DNA of 64,000 bases from Hymenobacter yonginensis. GTDB taxonomy: Bacteria; Bacteroidota; Bacteroidia; Cytophagales; Hymenobacteraceae. Under the pieces are notes generated by a model, which was given only the letters and a program-made list of their open reading frames with translations, had not been told where the DNA came from and did not search any database. How positions within the stretch are numbered: the stretch's first letter is position 1; each line of letters starts with the position of its first letter. The position numbers were made by a program, and so were the translations under genes. The stretch covers positions 3,286,001-3,350,000 of the forward strand of contig NZ_CP115396.1 of NCBI RefSeq assembly GCF_027625995.1, in the 5' to 3' direction. Below, one piece after another: positions 9,509 through 17,982 of this stretch.

Positions 9509-10012
9509 ATGCTACAGGTTAGCACCAGCCCCACCCAAACTTGGGCCGTAGACTATCGTGCCACCGGCGCCATCACCCTAGACGGCCAGCCGTTTGCCTG
9601 GGATCTGGTGGAGCTAGAACCGGGCCGCTTCCACGTGTTGCACGAGGGCCGCTCGTACGTAGCCGAAGTGGTCAGCGCCGATTACGCCACCAAGTCGTTT
9701 CAGCTTAAGCTCAACGGGCAGTTGGTGGAGGTGAGCGCCAAAGACCGGTTCGACCTGCTCCTTGACAAGCTGGGCATGAGCAATGCCGCCGCCAGCAAGG
9801 TGAACGAGCTGAAAGCGCCCATGCCGGGCCTGATTGTCGATATCCGGGTGGCGCCGGGGCAGCAGGTGCAGAAAGGCGACCCGCTGCTGGTACTGGAGGC
9901 CATGAAGATGGAGAACATCCTGAAAGCCCCCGGCGACGGCACCGTAGGGGCCATCAAGATTGGCCTGCGCGACAACGTAACCAAAGGACAGGTCCTGATT
10001 CAGTTCAGCTAG
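9509..10012 (+). CDS. biotin/lipoyl-attachment domain protein (biotin carboxyl carrier-like)
   Basis: Small biotin carrier of 167 aa. The C-terminal ~75 residues form the biotinyl domain with the motif [14 protein letters not shown], where the Lys of AMKM is the biotinylation site. The N-terminal ~80 residues resemble the region before the biotin domain in propionyl- or pyruvate-type carboxylase subunits. The ATG at 9509 was preferred to a TTG at 9455, because the extra residues are Pro/Ser-rich and unlike the family. The partner carboxylase is not in the window. It is followed by pyrH 76 nt downstream on the same strand. Confidence 0.85.
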   Translation: MLQVSTSPTQTWAVDYRATGAITLDGQPFAWDLVELEPGRFHVLHEGRSYVAEVVSADYATKSFQLKLNGQLVEVSAKDRFDLLLDKLGMSNAAASKVNELKAPMPGLIVDIRVAPGQQVQKGDPLLVLEAMKMENILKAPGDGTVGAIKIGLRDNVTKGQVLIQFS

Positions 10013-10088
10013 CCGGCGCTGGGCTCCGGGTTTTGCGCCCGCTGGCCGGGCGCACCTCACATCGTTTTTACACTTAATTCCTCCGACG

Positions 10089-10874
10089 TTGAAGTACACC
10101 CGAATTCTGCTTAAGCTAAGCGGCGAAGCCCTGATGGGCCAACAGCAATACGGCATCGATGCCACCCGGCTGATGCAGTATGCCGAGGAAATCAAGAAAG
10201 TAGCTGCCACCGGCACGCAGGTAGCGGTAGTAATTGGCGGCGGCAACATCTTCCGCGGGGTGCAGGCCGAAGCATTCGGCCTCGATCGGGTGCAGGGCGA
10301 CTACATGGGCATGCTGGCCACAGTCATCAACTCCATGGCCCTGCAGAGCGCCCTCGAAAAGCTCGACGTGAATACGCGCCTGCTCTCGGGCGTTACCATT
10401 CAGCGGGTGTGCGAGCCCTACATCCGGCGGCGGGCTTTGCGCCACCTGGAGAAAGGCCGCGTCGTGATTTTCGGGGCCGGCATCGGCTCGCCGTACTTCA
10501 CCACCGACTCGGCCGCGTCGTTGCGGGCTATCGAAATTGAAGCAGACGTGGTACTGAAAGGCACCCGCGTAGACGGTATTTATACCGCTGATCCGGAAAA
10601 AGACCCCACTGCTGTCCGCTACCCTACCATCACGTTTGATGAGGTGATGGCCAAAAACCTGAACGTGATGGACATGACGGCCTTCACGCTCTGTAAGGAA
10701 AACAACCTGCCCATCATCGTTTTCGATATGAACAAGGAAGGCAACCTGCAGCGCCTCATTGAGGGCGAAACGGTAGGTACGCTGGTGACGATGGACCACC
10801 CGCGCCCGACGGAAGCCGACACCAAAACCAGCGGCCTGCAGCCTTCTCTGGACACTCCTTCTGAACAAGCTTAA
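10089..10874 (+). CDS. pyrH: UMP kinase
   Basis: Makes UDP from UMP in pyrimidine synthesis; a hexameric cytoplasmic enzyme of the amino-acid kinase fold. It is 261 aa, with the usual start [15 protein letters not shown], the glycine-rich IGGGNIFRG loop and the [16 protein letters not shown] region. The start codon is TTG at 10089, as no ATG lies nearby and the family beginning fits exactly. The last ~20 residues are a Thr/Ser/Pro-rich tail not needed for the fold. It precedes frr, a common bacterial pairing (pyrH-frr). Confidence 0.97.
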   Translation: MKYTRILLKLSGEALMGQQQYGIDATRLMQYAEEIKKVAATGTQVAVVIGGGNIFRGVQAEAFGLDRVQGDYMGMLATVINSMALQSALEKLDVNTRLLSGVTIQRVCEPYIRRRALRHLEKGRVVIFGAGIGSPYFTTDSAASLRAIEIEADVVLKGTRVDGIYTADPEKDPTAVRYPTITFDEVMAKNLNVMDMTAFTLCKENNLPIIVFDMNKEGNLQRLIEGETVGTLVTMDHPRPTEADTKTSGLQPSLDTPSEQA

Positions 10875-10976
10875 CGGGAGTAAAAAGTACGCCCGGCGCG
10901 TTCAGCCCACTCTTTTGCGTTGGCCACGCGTGCCGTTTTTACGTTTTACTTCTCAATTCTTAATTCCCTCATACAC

Positions 10977-11540
10977 ATGGACGAAGAAATTCAGTTTTAC
11001 CTGAGCGAAGCCGAGGAATCGATGGCCAAGTCGCTGCAGCACACCGGCCTGGAACTCAGCCGTATTCGGGCTGGCAAGGCCTCGCCGGCAATGCTCGACT
11101 CGCTGCGCGTAGATTATTACGGCACACCCACTCCTATTTCGCAGGTGGCCAACGTCTCGACGCCGGATGCGCGTACGCTGTTCATCAAGCCCTGGGAGAA
11201 AAACATCATTGCTGAGGTGGTGAAAGCCATCAAAAACAGCGACCTGGGCCTGAATCCGCAGTCGGATGCTGAGGGCGTGCGCCTGAACATTCCGCCCATG
11301 ACGGAAGAGCGTCGCCGCGACCTGGTGAAGCAGGTGAAGCAGGAATCGGAAAGCGGCAAGGTGCGCATCCGCGGTATTCGCAAAGACGTGAACGAGTCGT
11401 TGCGGAAGCTGCAGAAGGATGGCGCCGCCGAGGATGCCATCAAGGATGCCGAAGCTAAGGTGCAGAAAGCCACCGACAGCTACATCGTGCAGATTGACAG
11501 CCTGACCAGCAAGAAGGAATCGGAAATCATGACCATCTGA
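10977..11540 (+). CDS. frr: ribosome recycling factor
   Basis: Splits post-termination ribosomes together with EF-G. It is 187 aa with the expected all-helical domain I and the core motif LSRIRAGKASPAMLDSL, followed by PPMTEERRRDLVKQVKQ. The ATG at 10977 gives MDEEIQFYLSEAEESM; an in-frame GTG-type extension upstream is ignored. It ends 20 nt before the strong bidirectional hairpin that closes the BCCP-pyrH-frr group. Confidence 0.98.
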   Translation: MDEEIQFYLSEAEESMAKSLQHTGLELSRIRAGKASPAMLDSLRVDYYGTPTPISQVANVSTPDARTLFIKPWEKNIIAEVVKAIKNSDLGLNPQSDAEGVRLNIPPMTEERRRDLVKQVKQESESGKVRIRGIRKDVNESLRKLQKDGAAEDAIKDAEAKVQKATDSYIVQIDSLTSKKESEIMTI

Positions 11541-11559
11541 TCCGGTACCGTAGCTTATC

Positions 11560-11620
11560 AAAAGGGAAGCCTCCCGTTCTGCTGGCCCAATGTGGCGACA
11601 GAACGGGAGGCTTCCCTTTT
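11560..11620. terminator. bidirectional terminator between frr and nadD
   Basis: Perfect 22-bp inverted repeat (11560-11581 with 11599-11620) around a 17-nt loop, with A-rich and T-rich ends on both strands. It lies between convergent genes and can stop both. Confidence 0.93.
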
Positions 11621-11633
11621 TGATGATGAGCTT

Positions 11634-12233
11634 TTACTGCCAGTAGCCTTTCGCTGCAATCAGTTGCTGCACCGCATCGGGCACCAGATACCGGATGGAC
11701 TGTCCCTGTCGCAAACTCTGTCGGATAAACGTAGCCGAAATATCCAGCAGCGGCGCTTCCATCACCTTGATAGTTGAGCCAGCCACGGCACTTGCCTCTA
11801 CCGGGTGGCCGGGGCGTGGGTACACGTAAATGGCAAGTTCCTGCCGGATACGGTCGGCGTCGCGCCAGCCATCCAGCCCCAGCAGGTTGTCGCTGCCCAT
11901 GAGCAGCACAAACTCCTGGCCGGGGTGCAGCCGCCGGATTTCGTCGAGGGTGGTGATGGTGTAGCTGGGCTTGGGCAGGCGCAGCTCAATATCCGTGACG
12001 GACAGCAGGTCGTTGTCGGCTACGGCGGCTTGGGCCAGCGCCAGCCGGTCCTGCTCCGGCAGCAGATCCTGGCCCACCTTGTAGGGGCTCTGCGGCGACA
12101 CCACCAGCCACACCGCCGACAAATCGGTATGCGTGGCCATGTGCTGCGCCAGAATCAGGTGGCCGACGTGAATAGGGTTGAACGAGCCAAACAGCAGCCC
12201 GATCTTGCCAGAGGTGCCTGCTTTCAGACTCAC
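11634..12233 (-). CDS. nadD: nicotinate-nucleotide adenylyltransferase
   Basis: Adenylates nicotinate mononucleotide in NAD synthesis. The 199-aa protein has the nucleotidyltransferase motifs GLLFGSFNPIHVGHL (residues ~11-25) and the C-terminal ISATFIRQSL. The start overlaps the gmk stop by 4 nt, so translation is probably coupled. It is the last gene of the sigma factor, anti-sigma, gmk, nadD group. Confidence 0.96.
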   Translation of the reverse strand: MSLKAGTSGKIGLLFGSFNPIHVGHLILAQHMATHTDLSAVWLVVSPQSPYKVGQDLLPEQDRLALAQAAVADNDLLSVTDIELRLPKPSYTITTLDEIRRLHPGQEFVLLMGSDNLLGLDGWRDADRIRQELAIYVYPRPGHPVEASAVAGSTIKVMEAPLLDISATFIRQSLRQGQSIRYLVPDAVQQLIAAKGYWQ

Positions 12234-12814
12234 AGGATAGCCGATTCGGCCGTGATGAAGTCGCGCACCAGCTTTTCGGCCTGGGCGGTGGCTTCGTTGA
12301 GGTCGTCGTTGACGACGGTGACGTCAAAACGGTCCTCAAACGTCAGCTCAAAGTTGGCTTTGTAGAGCCGGGCGGAGATGCTGGAGGCCGAATCGGTGGC
12401 GCGGTGGCGCAACCGCTCTTCCAGTACTTCGATGGAAGGAGGCTTGACAAAGACGGCCAGCGCACGGTCTTTGTAAAACTCCTTGATGCTCAAGCCGCCT
12501 TTCACGTCTACATCCAGCACGGCGTGCTTGCCGCTTTCCCAGATGCGCTCAATCTCCGATTTCAGCGTGCCATAGAACGCGCCTTCATACACTTCCTCCC
12601 ACTCCACGAACTCGTCGTGGCGGATTTTCTCCTGGAATTCCTGGACGGAGATGAAGTGGTAGTCTTTTCCATTGGCTTCGGTGCGGCCGCGCTTGTCGCG
12701 CGTGCAGGCCGAAATGGAAAAGCTCAGGTCTGGAATGGCCGCCATCAGGCGGTGGACGATGGTGGTTTTGCCGGCTCCGGAAGGAGCTGAAAAGGCAATG
12801 ATTTTACCCTGCAT
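12230..12814 (-). CDS. gmk: guanylate kinase
   Basis: Phosphorylates GMP to GDP. It is 194 aa, normal. The P-loop is FSAPSGAGKTT (residues ~8-18), the GMP-binding region has SISACTRDKRGRTEANGKDY, where the more usual form is STRxPRxGE, and the lid region is RLRHRATDSASSISARL. It starts 9 nt after the anti-sigma gene and overlaps nadD by 4 nt. Confidence 0.97.
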   Translation of the reverse strand: MQGKIIAFSAPSGAGKTTIVHRLMAAIPDLSFSISACTRDKRGRTEANGKDYHFISVQEFQEKIRHDEFVEWEEVYEGAFYGTLKSEIERIWESGKHAVLDVDVKGGLSIKEFYKDRALAVFVKPPSIEVLEERLRHRATDSASSISARLYKANFELTFEDRFDVTVVNDDLNEATAQAEKLVRDFITAESAIL

Positions 12815-12823
12815 CGGGCAAAA

Positions 12824-13114
12824 TTAGGCCATTTCTGTTTGCAAACGAGACATTATGGTTTGCGGCAGCGAATTTGGGGCGCCTTTGCGGCCAACATGGG
12901 TCATGAGAAACCCAATAAACACCCGTTGTTTTTCGATGCTATCGAAGCAGGGCGAGCAATCATCGGCGTGGTGCACGATGTACTGCTCGTCGGCTTCGGT
13001 GGGCTGCTGGCCCACAACTAGCTGGTCAAGTATCGTATTCACACGGTCACAGTCAGCAACGGGCGCGGACGCCTGCTGGGTGGAGGATGGGGATTGGGTA
13101 GAGGTGTTTTCCAT
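12824..13114 (-). CDS. zinc-type (ZAS) anti-sigma factor, putative
   Basis: Small soluble protein of 96 aa directly behind an ECF sigma factor (24-nt gap). It carries C22 and the pattern H49-x3-C53-x2-C56 (HADDCSPC), the zinc-binding anti-sigma signature; the C22-to-H49 spacing is close to that in RsrA, where the zinc site senses thiol oxidation. There is no membrane segment. By family and position it should hold the sigma factor inactive until the zinc/thiol site is disturbed; the redox role is inference. The first 20 residues are Ser/Gln/Thr-rich and probably disordered. Confidence 0.75.
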   Translation of the reverse strand: MENTSTQSPSSTQQASAPVADCDRVNTILDQLVVGQQPTEADEQYIVHHADDCSPCFDSIEKQRVFIGFLMTHVGRKGAPNSLPQTIMSRLQTEMA

Positions 13115-13138
13115 GGTGCAACCCGTTGCGGTTAGCGG

Positions 13139-13789
13139 TTAGTAATTGGCGGTATCGTCCTCCGGCTCTGCCTCCGTACTGCCGGAGTCGGCACCGTAGC
13201 CCATCGATTGGGCGTACTTCTCAAGCTTGTCCTTCAGAAAATTCCGGGCCCGGTGCAAACGGGAGCGGACCGTGCCGATAGGGATGTCCAGCACTTTGGC
13301 CATCTCCTCGTAGGTGAACCCTTCCAGGTCGCAGAGGATGATGACGGTGCGGAAATCCACGGGCAGCGAGTTGAGTGCGCTGGCCACTTCGTCGCCGATG
13401 AGGTCACGCACGGCTTGCTGCCGCATATCAGACGAGGTACCACCCGCGTCGCTGTCGGACTCGACGTCTTCCGAATTGTAGTAGCCCTCAATTTCGCTGT
13501 AGTCGACCTTGGCGGGTTGTTTACTCTTCTTCCGGAAGTCGTTGATGAACGAGTTTTTCAGGATGCGAAACAGCCATGCCTTGGCGTTGGTTCCCTGCTC
13601 GAAGTACTCGAAGAAGCGGTACGCCTTCAAATAGGTCTCCTGCACAAGGTCGTTGGCGTCGTCCTCGTCGAGGGTCAGACGGAACGCGAAATTGTACAGA
13701 GAGTCGATTACAGGCATTAATTCGGCCTGAAACCGGCGGTCTTTTTCTTCTTTACTAAGCTTCGGAACCCGTTCGGGAGAGTCGCTCAT
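13139..13789 (-). CDS. ECF RNA polymerase sigma factor (SigR/SigH-like)
   Basis: Alternative sigma factor of 216 aa with region 2 (NFAFRLTLDEDDANDLVQET ... AWLFRILKNSFIND) and region 4 (ALNSLPVDFRTVIILCDLEG, then YEEMAKVLDIPIGTVRSRL). The ATG at 13789 (MSDSPERVP) is chosen over one at 13834 because a consensus promoter box ends at 13840, only six bases from that upstream ATG. Residues 1-20 are polar, and a Ser/Asp/Glu-rich linker (residues ~118-136) separates the two domains. It heads an operon with its probable ZAS anti-sigma factor, gmk and nadD. Target genes are unknown. Confidence 0.93.
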   Translation of the reverse strand: MSDSPERVPKLSKEEKDRRFQAELMPVIDSLYNFAFRLTLDEDDANDLVQETYLKAYRFFEYFEQGTNAKAWLFRILKNSFINDFRKKSKQPAKVDYSEIEGYYNSEDVESDSDAGGTSSDMRQQAVRDLIGDEVASALNSLPVDFRTVIILCDLEGFTYEEMAKVLDIPIGTVRSRLHRARNFLKDKLEKYAQSMGYGADSGSTEAEPEDDTANY

Positions 13790-13839
13790 AAGGGGGGCGC
13801 GGCAAAGTACGGCGGGGGTGAAAAAATCCGCCATGTAAA

Positions 13840-13869
13840 CAAATGTACTGATTATCCTATCTCGCTCAA
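13840..13869 (-). promoter_or_regulatory. promoter of the sigma / anti-sigma / gmk / nadD operon
   Basis: Minus-strand TTG (13869-13867), 19-nt spacer, TACATTTG (13847-13840): an exact match to TTG-N19-TAnnTTTG. The -33 element overlaps the stop codon of the upstream ligase gene (TGA at 13868-13866). It is the housekeeping form, so the sigma operon appears to have basal transcription. Confidence 0.75.
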
Positions 13870-15158
13870 GCCGCTTGCGCCAGGAGCGTACTGCGGGCCT
13901 GCCGCTCGGTGGCTACAACCAAAAAGCCGTAGAGAAACACGAACAGGCTGAAGCCGATCTGCATCTGTAACAGAGAATCGACCAGATTGGCGATGCCCAT
14001 CATCAGCAGGAAATGTACAACGTACGCGTTTTGGCGGATGGCAGGTTGCAAAAATGGCCCGAATAGCACGAAAAGCCACAGCACCAAGCCTATAATACCG
14101 CCACCTACCAACGCTTCCAAGTATTGATTGTGGGTCATCACCCAGTTTTTGGGCAGCAGGCCGTAGTCCTGGTAGCTGTACTGGTCCAGCATGGCGGCGT
14201 CCACATCGGCGGGGGCCACGCCCGCAACCGGGTGCTGGCCGATGATGACGGTGGCTGTTTTCCAAGCAGCGAAGCGCTTGGCCAGGGAGTAGTCGTTGAT
14301 GTCGCGGCCGGTGCGGTACTGGGCGAGGTCGTCGAGGGTGACGTTGACGCGCTGCTGGATGGGTTCCAGCGTGTAGTAGGTAGCTAGGGGCACGCCCACC
14401 AGTGCCAACAGCAATAAGGCGCCCAGCACATAGCGGCGCTGCAGCGCAATCAGCAGGCCCACATCGAGCAGCAGCATGCCGTAGAGCACCATCAGCCCGG
14501 TCCGATATGCCAGCACGTGCATCACCACGAACAGAATAGCCGAGCACGCCAGCAGCGCCTTACGCACGACGGGCAGCGCCAGCCCGCTGCGCCGCATCAG
14601 GAGCGCAAAAAAGAATGCCAGCGCCAGCATGATGCTGAAATGGATGTGGAAGATGCCCGTAATGGCCGGCACGTTGTGGCCGATGCTGATTTCGTAGTTG
14701 GCCGCTTCCGGGTCGAGCAGGTAGCGGCCGAGCGTACCCAGCGCCAGCAGCGTGCCCAGCCCCACGAACAGCAGGCCCACCCCAAACCGCTGCCGCAGAC
14801 TAAGGGGCACGGCCACGGCAAAGGCCAGCGGCACGACTACCAAGGGCAGCTTGCGGTAGACCTCGTGGCGCCAGATGTCGGTTTCGGAGGTGTAGACCAC
14901 GCTTAGCAGCCAAAATAGGTACATCAGGGCCATGCCCAGGACGGTTTGTAGGCGGGTGCAGGCCCGCAACTGCTGGCGCAGGTGCGGCTGGGCCAGCACG
15001 GCCAGCACCCCCACCACCGAGCTAAGCGCTACGAGGGCCCGCGACGCAAACAGCCCCGTAACAGCAGCCAGGCTTCCCAGCAGCAACAGGTATTGCGACA
15101 AACGACCATCAGCGTAGAGCTGGCGCAGGGAAAAGGGCAAAATGGAAGTTACAGGCAT
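13866..15158 (-). CDS. O-antigen ligase / Wzy-like polysaccharide polymerase family membrane protein
   Basis: Polytopic inner-membrane protein of 430 aa with about ten to twelve hydrophobic helices and a large periplasmic loop (residues ~270-340, VTLDDLAQYRTGRDINDYSL ... HPVAGVAPADVDAAM) ending in MTHNQYLEALVGGGIIGLV, typical of Wzy_C/O-antigen ligase proteins. It should join or polymerise surface glycan; ligase and polymerase cannot be told apart from sequence alone. The ATG at 15158 (MPVTSILPF) is preferred to an upstream one. It is the last of three glycan genes (GT2, GT9, this). Confidence 0.85.
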   Translation of the reverse strand: MPVTSILPFSLRQLYADGRLSQYLLLLGSLAAVTGLFASRALVALSSVVGVLAVLAQPHLRQQLRACTRLQTVLGMALMYLFWLLSVVYTSETDIWRHEVYRKLPLVVVPLAFAVAVPLSLRQRFGVGLLFVGLGTLLALGTLGRYLLDPEAANYEISIGHNVPAITGIFHIHFSIMLALAFFFALLMRRSGLALPVVRKALLACSAILFVVMHVLAYRTGLMVLYGMLLLDVGLLIALQRRYVLGALLLLALVGVPLATYYTLEPIQQRVNVTLDDLAQYRTGRDINDYSLAKRFAAWKTATVIIGQHPVAGVAPADVDAAMLDQYSYQDYGLLPKNWVMTHNQYLEALVGGGIIGLVLWLFVLFGPFLQPAIRQNAYVVHFLLMMGIANLVDSLLQMQIGFSLFVFLYGFLVVATERQARSTLLAQAA

Positions 15159-15192
15159 AAGCAATGAAATGAGCGGAGCGCAGGGCACTCCC

Positions 15193-16233
15193 TCAGCTTG
15201 ACAAGATAAGCGGCTGCCAGGCAAGAATCCGGCCGGCCACCTCGGCAGCAGCCAGCTCCTTGATGCAGGTGCAGGCCGCGGGCTGTTGGCGGCAGTCCTG
15301 GCAGTCGGGCCGGTCGAACACGGCGTATTCGGCTAAGGGCCCCAACGGCGCCCAGCGGCCCGGGTGCATCGGCCGGATGGGCGGGTACAGGCCCAACGCG
15401 TGCCGGCCCAGCGCTGCGGCTAGGTGCAGGGGCCCGGTGCTGCCTGCCACCAGCCCATCGGCAGCGCCAATGAAGGCCAGAAACTCGGGCAGCGGGAGCT
15501 GGCCGGTGAGGTCGGCCGTGAGGTAAGGCTGGTGCTCCTGCAGCCACTCGCGCAGCTCCTCGCCTTCGGCAGCCGTGCCGGTGATGAAAACCCGGTGCCC
15601 AGTCTGGTGCAATAGCCGGGTCAGCTGGCCGAAGTGCGCCAGCCCCCACTCGCGGGCACTGCCCCGGCTCCGCGGGTGCAGGATAACATTGAGCTGGCTG
15701 GGTTGGCGGGCCGCCAGCAGCTTCTGCAGAGTGGGCCGCAACGCTACAACGGGCCGCAGCCGCACTAATTGTGCGACTTCCGGCAGGCTGAGCGCAGTAG
15801 AAGCTCCCAGACCGTGCAGCAGCTGCAGGTTGAGCTGGGCCTCGTGCAGCGGGGAGTGGCGGCGGCTGAGGGCTACTAGGTGGTTGCAGGTGAGCCAGTG
15901 AAACCAGCGGCTGCGCGTACCGATGCGGTGCCGGATGCCGGCTTTGCGGGCCAGCTGCGCTATCGTTTTGTTGGGGAAGACGTGCAGAATGGTGTCGGCG
16001 GCGGTGGCGCGCAGGGCAGCTACCTGGCCGGCGGCGGGCAGCTGCAGTAGCTCATCGAGGTTGAGGAAACCGTCGAGCCAAGGGCAGGCGTCGGCTATGG
16101 CTTGGGTGTAGGTGCGGCCCAGCAGCAGCACCCGGCAGCCCGGATACAGCTGTTTCAGGCGGCCCGCTACCGGCAGCGTAAGCACCACGTCGCCGATGGC
16201 ATCGGTACGGCTAACAAGGAAGGTGCGGCTCAT
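15193..16233 (-). CDS. glycosyltransferase family 9 (heptosyltransferase-like)
   Basis: ADP-heptose:LPS heptosyltransferase-type enzyme of 346 aa. It starts MSRTFLVSRTDAIGDVVLTL at the ATG at 16233, where the phosphate-type motif R-T-D-x-I-G-D-V marks family 9, and continues with LPEVAQLVRLRPVVAL and the C-terminal FIGAADGLVAGSTGPLHLAAALG. The in-frame extension upstream is not conserved and lies inside the preceding glycosyltransferase gene. It overlaps that gene by 4 nt, so the two are coupled. Exact sugar donor unknown. Confidence 0.9.
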   Translation of the reverse strand: MSRTFLVSRTDAIGDVVLTLPVAGRLKQLYPGCRVLLLGRTYTQAIADACPWLDGFLNLDELLQLPAAGQVAALRATAADTILHVFPNKTIAQLARKAGIRHRIGTRSRWFHWLTCNHLVALSRRHSPLHEAQLNLQLLHGLGASTALSLPEVAQLVRLRPVVALRPTLQKLLAARQPSQLNVILHPRSRGSAREWGLAHFGQLTRLLHQTGHRVFITGTAAEGEELREWLQEHQPYLTADLTGQLPLPEFLAFIGAADGLVAGSTGPLHLAAALGRHALGLYPPIRPMHPGRWAPLGPLAEYAVFDRPDCQDCRQQPAACTCIKELAAAEVAGRILAWQPLILSS

Positions 16234-16991
16234 GCGGCGGCTTTGGTTTTCAGCTTGGCAAACTTCAGAAATACGCCCCAGGCCGAAATAACGGCAATGC
16301 TCAGGCCGGCAAACCCATCCAGAAAGCCCAGCCGGAAAAAATAGCCGTGCACGAACTTCCACCAGGGCTTGAGCAGCAGATGAAACAACGTGACCCGGCG
16401 CCGGCCGCGCAGCCACAGCTCATCGGCCGCAATGCTAGTGAACCGGTTGAGCTGCTGCACATGCTGCTCGACGGAGGTGTAGGAATAGTGCAGGGCGTCG
16501 CCCTGCAGAGCCGAAATTGGTTGCCCGGGTTGCATTTCGTACCGCTCGTGCAGCAATAAACCTTCCCAGCGGCCTAGGCGCCGGTCGTAGAGGCGCAGTT
16601 TACGGTCGGGGTACCAGCCGCCGTGGCGCACCCAGCTGCCGCAGTAGTTGGTGAGGCGGGCCAGGGTGTAGCCCCCACCCTGCCAGTTGGCGGTGGCCTG
16701 CCGGATGCTCTGGCGCAGCTCTTCGGTCAGCACTTCGTCGGCGTCGAGCTGCAGCACATAGTCGTGGCGGGCTTGGGCGGTGGCGTAGTTTTTTTGCTGC
16801 ACATAGCCTTCAAAGGCATGCTGCACCACGCGGGCCCCCAGCTGCTGGCAGATGGCCACGGTGCGGTCGGTGGAGAAGCTGTCCACCACCACTACATCGT
16901 CGGAGAGGCCGCGCACGGCTTCCAGGCAGCGGCCGATGTTAGCTTCTTCGTTGAAGGTGATGATGACGATGGAGAGCGGAACGGCAGGCAT
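16230..16991 (-). CDS. glycosyltransferase family 2, LPS core type
   Basis: GT-A fold transferase of 253 aa, starting MPAVPLSIVIITFNEEANIG at 16991. It shows VVVVDSFSTDRTV and the D-x-D-type LQLDADEVLTEEL; the C-terminal half with WVRHGGWYPDRKLRLYDRR and one hydrophobic segment near the end resembles the WaaE/KdtX beta-glucosyltransferases. First gene of the three-gene glycan group. The assignment to LPS core rather than capsule rests on family resemblance and the GT9 neighbour. Confidence 0.88.
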   Translation of the reverse strand: MPAVPLSIVIITFNEEANIGRCLEAVRGLSDDVVVVDSFSTDRTVAICQQLGARVVQHAFEGYVQQKNYATAQARHDYVLQLDADEVLTEELRQSIRQATANWQGGGYTLARLTNYCGSWVRHGGWYPDRKLRLYDRRLGRWEGLLLHERYEMQPGQPISALQGDALHYSYTSVEQHVQQLNRFTSIAADELWLRGRRRVTLFHLLLKPWWKFVHGYFFRLGFLDGFAGLSIAVISAWGVFLKFAKLKTKAAA

Positions 16992-17095
16992 AGGCCGGCA
17001 AATATCGGGGTTTTGCCGTGGAGGTAGCCGCCGTGGGTTACCGGCGGGCAGGCCACGGTATAGAATGTATCCATTCATCTATCCCGTAACCTGTT

Positions 17096-17917
17096 ATGAT
17101 GCGTCCATTGATTCTGTTGCTGTTATTACTAGGGCTGCTGACCGGCTGCGAGGCGCCTACCACTGAGTTTGATGTCTTTGCGCTACCCCGGCCCGTGAAC
17201 CTGGCCCGCGTACTGGGGCCGGCGCCGGTGCTGCTGGGGGAGCAGGATACCCTGGCGCTACGCCTGCAGTTCGATGCCGCCACCGGCTTCACAAGTTTTG
17301 CACTGGCGGGCGATTCTGCTGATGAAAACTGGTTTACGGCCCGAGCCTTTCGGTTTCGGGGGCTGTACTACCTGGTAGAAGAGCAGCCTGATTCTGGATA
17401 CTGGGTGCACGCCGTGCGCATCCGGCGCGGGCAGGTGCAGGGACTGAGCACCGGCTACCATCAGATGCTGGACCTGAGCCAGGATGCCCGGCAAGGCCGC
17501 TGGCCGGGGCTGGTGCGGTTCCGCGCCTTAAGCGGCGACAGTATGCGGCTGCGTTTCGACCGGCGGCAGCTCCGTGCCTTCTATGCGGCCGAAGTCGACA
17601 GCTTTGCCACGTACCGAATAGCCACGGCGCCGGCTGCCAAACCCGGCCCCGCTTCTGCACATACTACCAGTACTGCCCAATCCATAAGCCTCTACCCCAA
17701 CCCGGCCAGCACCACCGCTACGGTGAATTTCGGGGAAGCCGCCGCCCGGCAGGTGCAGCTCTACAACGAACAGGGCCAGCTGCTGCAGGCGTACACGGCT
17801 GCGTCTTCGCAACTGGCTCTACCGGTAGCTGATTTGCCCAATGGCACCTATCTAGTGCGCGTGACTGAGGCCGGCAAGGCCCGGCCGGCTACACTTCGGC
17901 TGCTGGTGGCCCACTAG
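17096..17917 (+). CDS. lipoprotein-like protein with type IX secretion C-terminal sorting domain
   Basis: 273-aa exported protein of unknown function. The N-terminus has a hydrophobic stretch ending in a lipobox (LLTGC, Cys at about residue 18). The last ~80 residues form a type A sorting domain (Por_Secre_tail): ISLYPNPASTTATVNF, VQLYNEQGQLLQ, LPNGTYLVRV. The middle (residues ~25-185) has no family I recognise. Lipobox and sorting domain together are unusual, since type IX cargo normally has a plain signal peptide. Start may also be the second Met at 17099. Confidence 0.75.
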   Translation: MMRPLILLLLLLGLLTGCEAPTTEFDVFALPRPVNLARVLGPAPVLLGEQDTLALRLQFDAATGFTSFALAGDSADENWFTARAFRFRGLYYLVEEQPDSGYWVHAVRIRRGQVQGLSTGYHQMLDLSQDARQGRWPGLVRFRALSGDSMRLRFDRRQLRAFYAAEVDSFATYRIATAPAAKPGPASAHTTSTAQSISLYPNPASTTATVNFGEAAARQVQLYNEQGQLLQAYTAASSQLALPVADLPNGTYLVRVTEAGKARPATLRLLVAH

Positions 17918-17982
17918 GCACTACGGCTTCAACTTCGCTCCCCACGCTGCGTATAGCCGCTCGGTCATTCAGCCTTTTCTAT

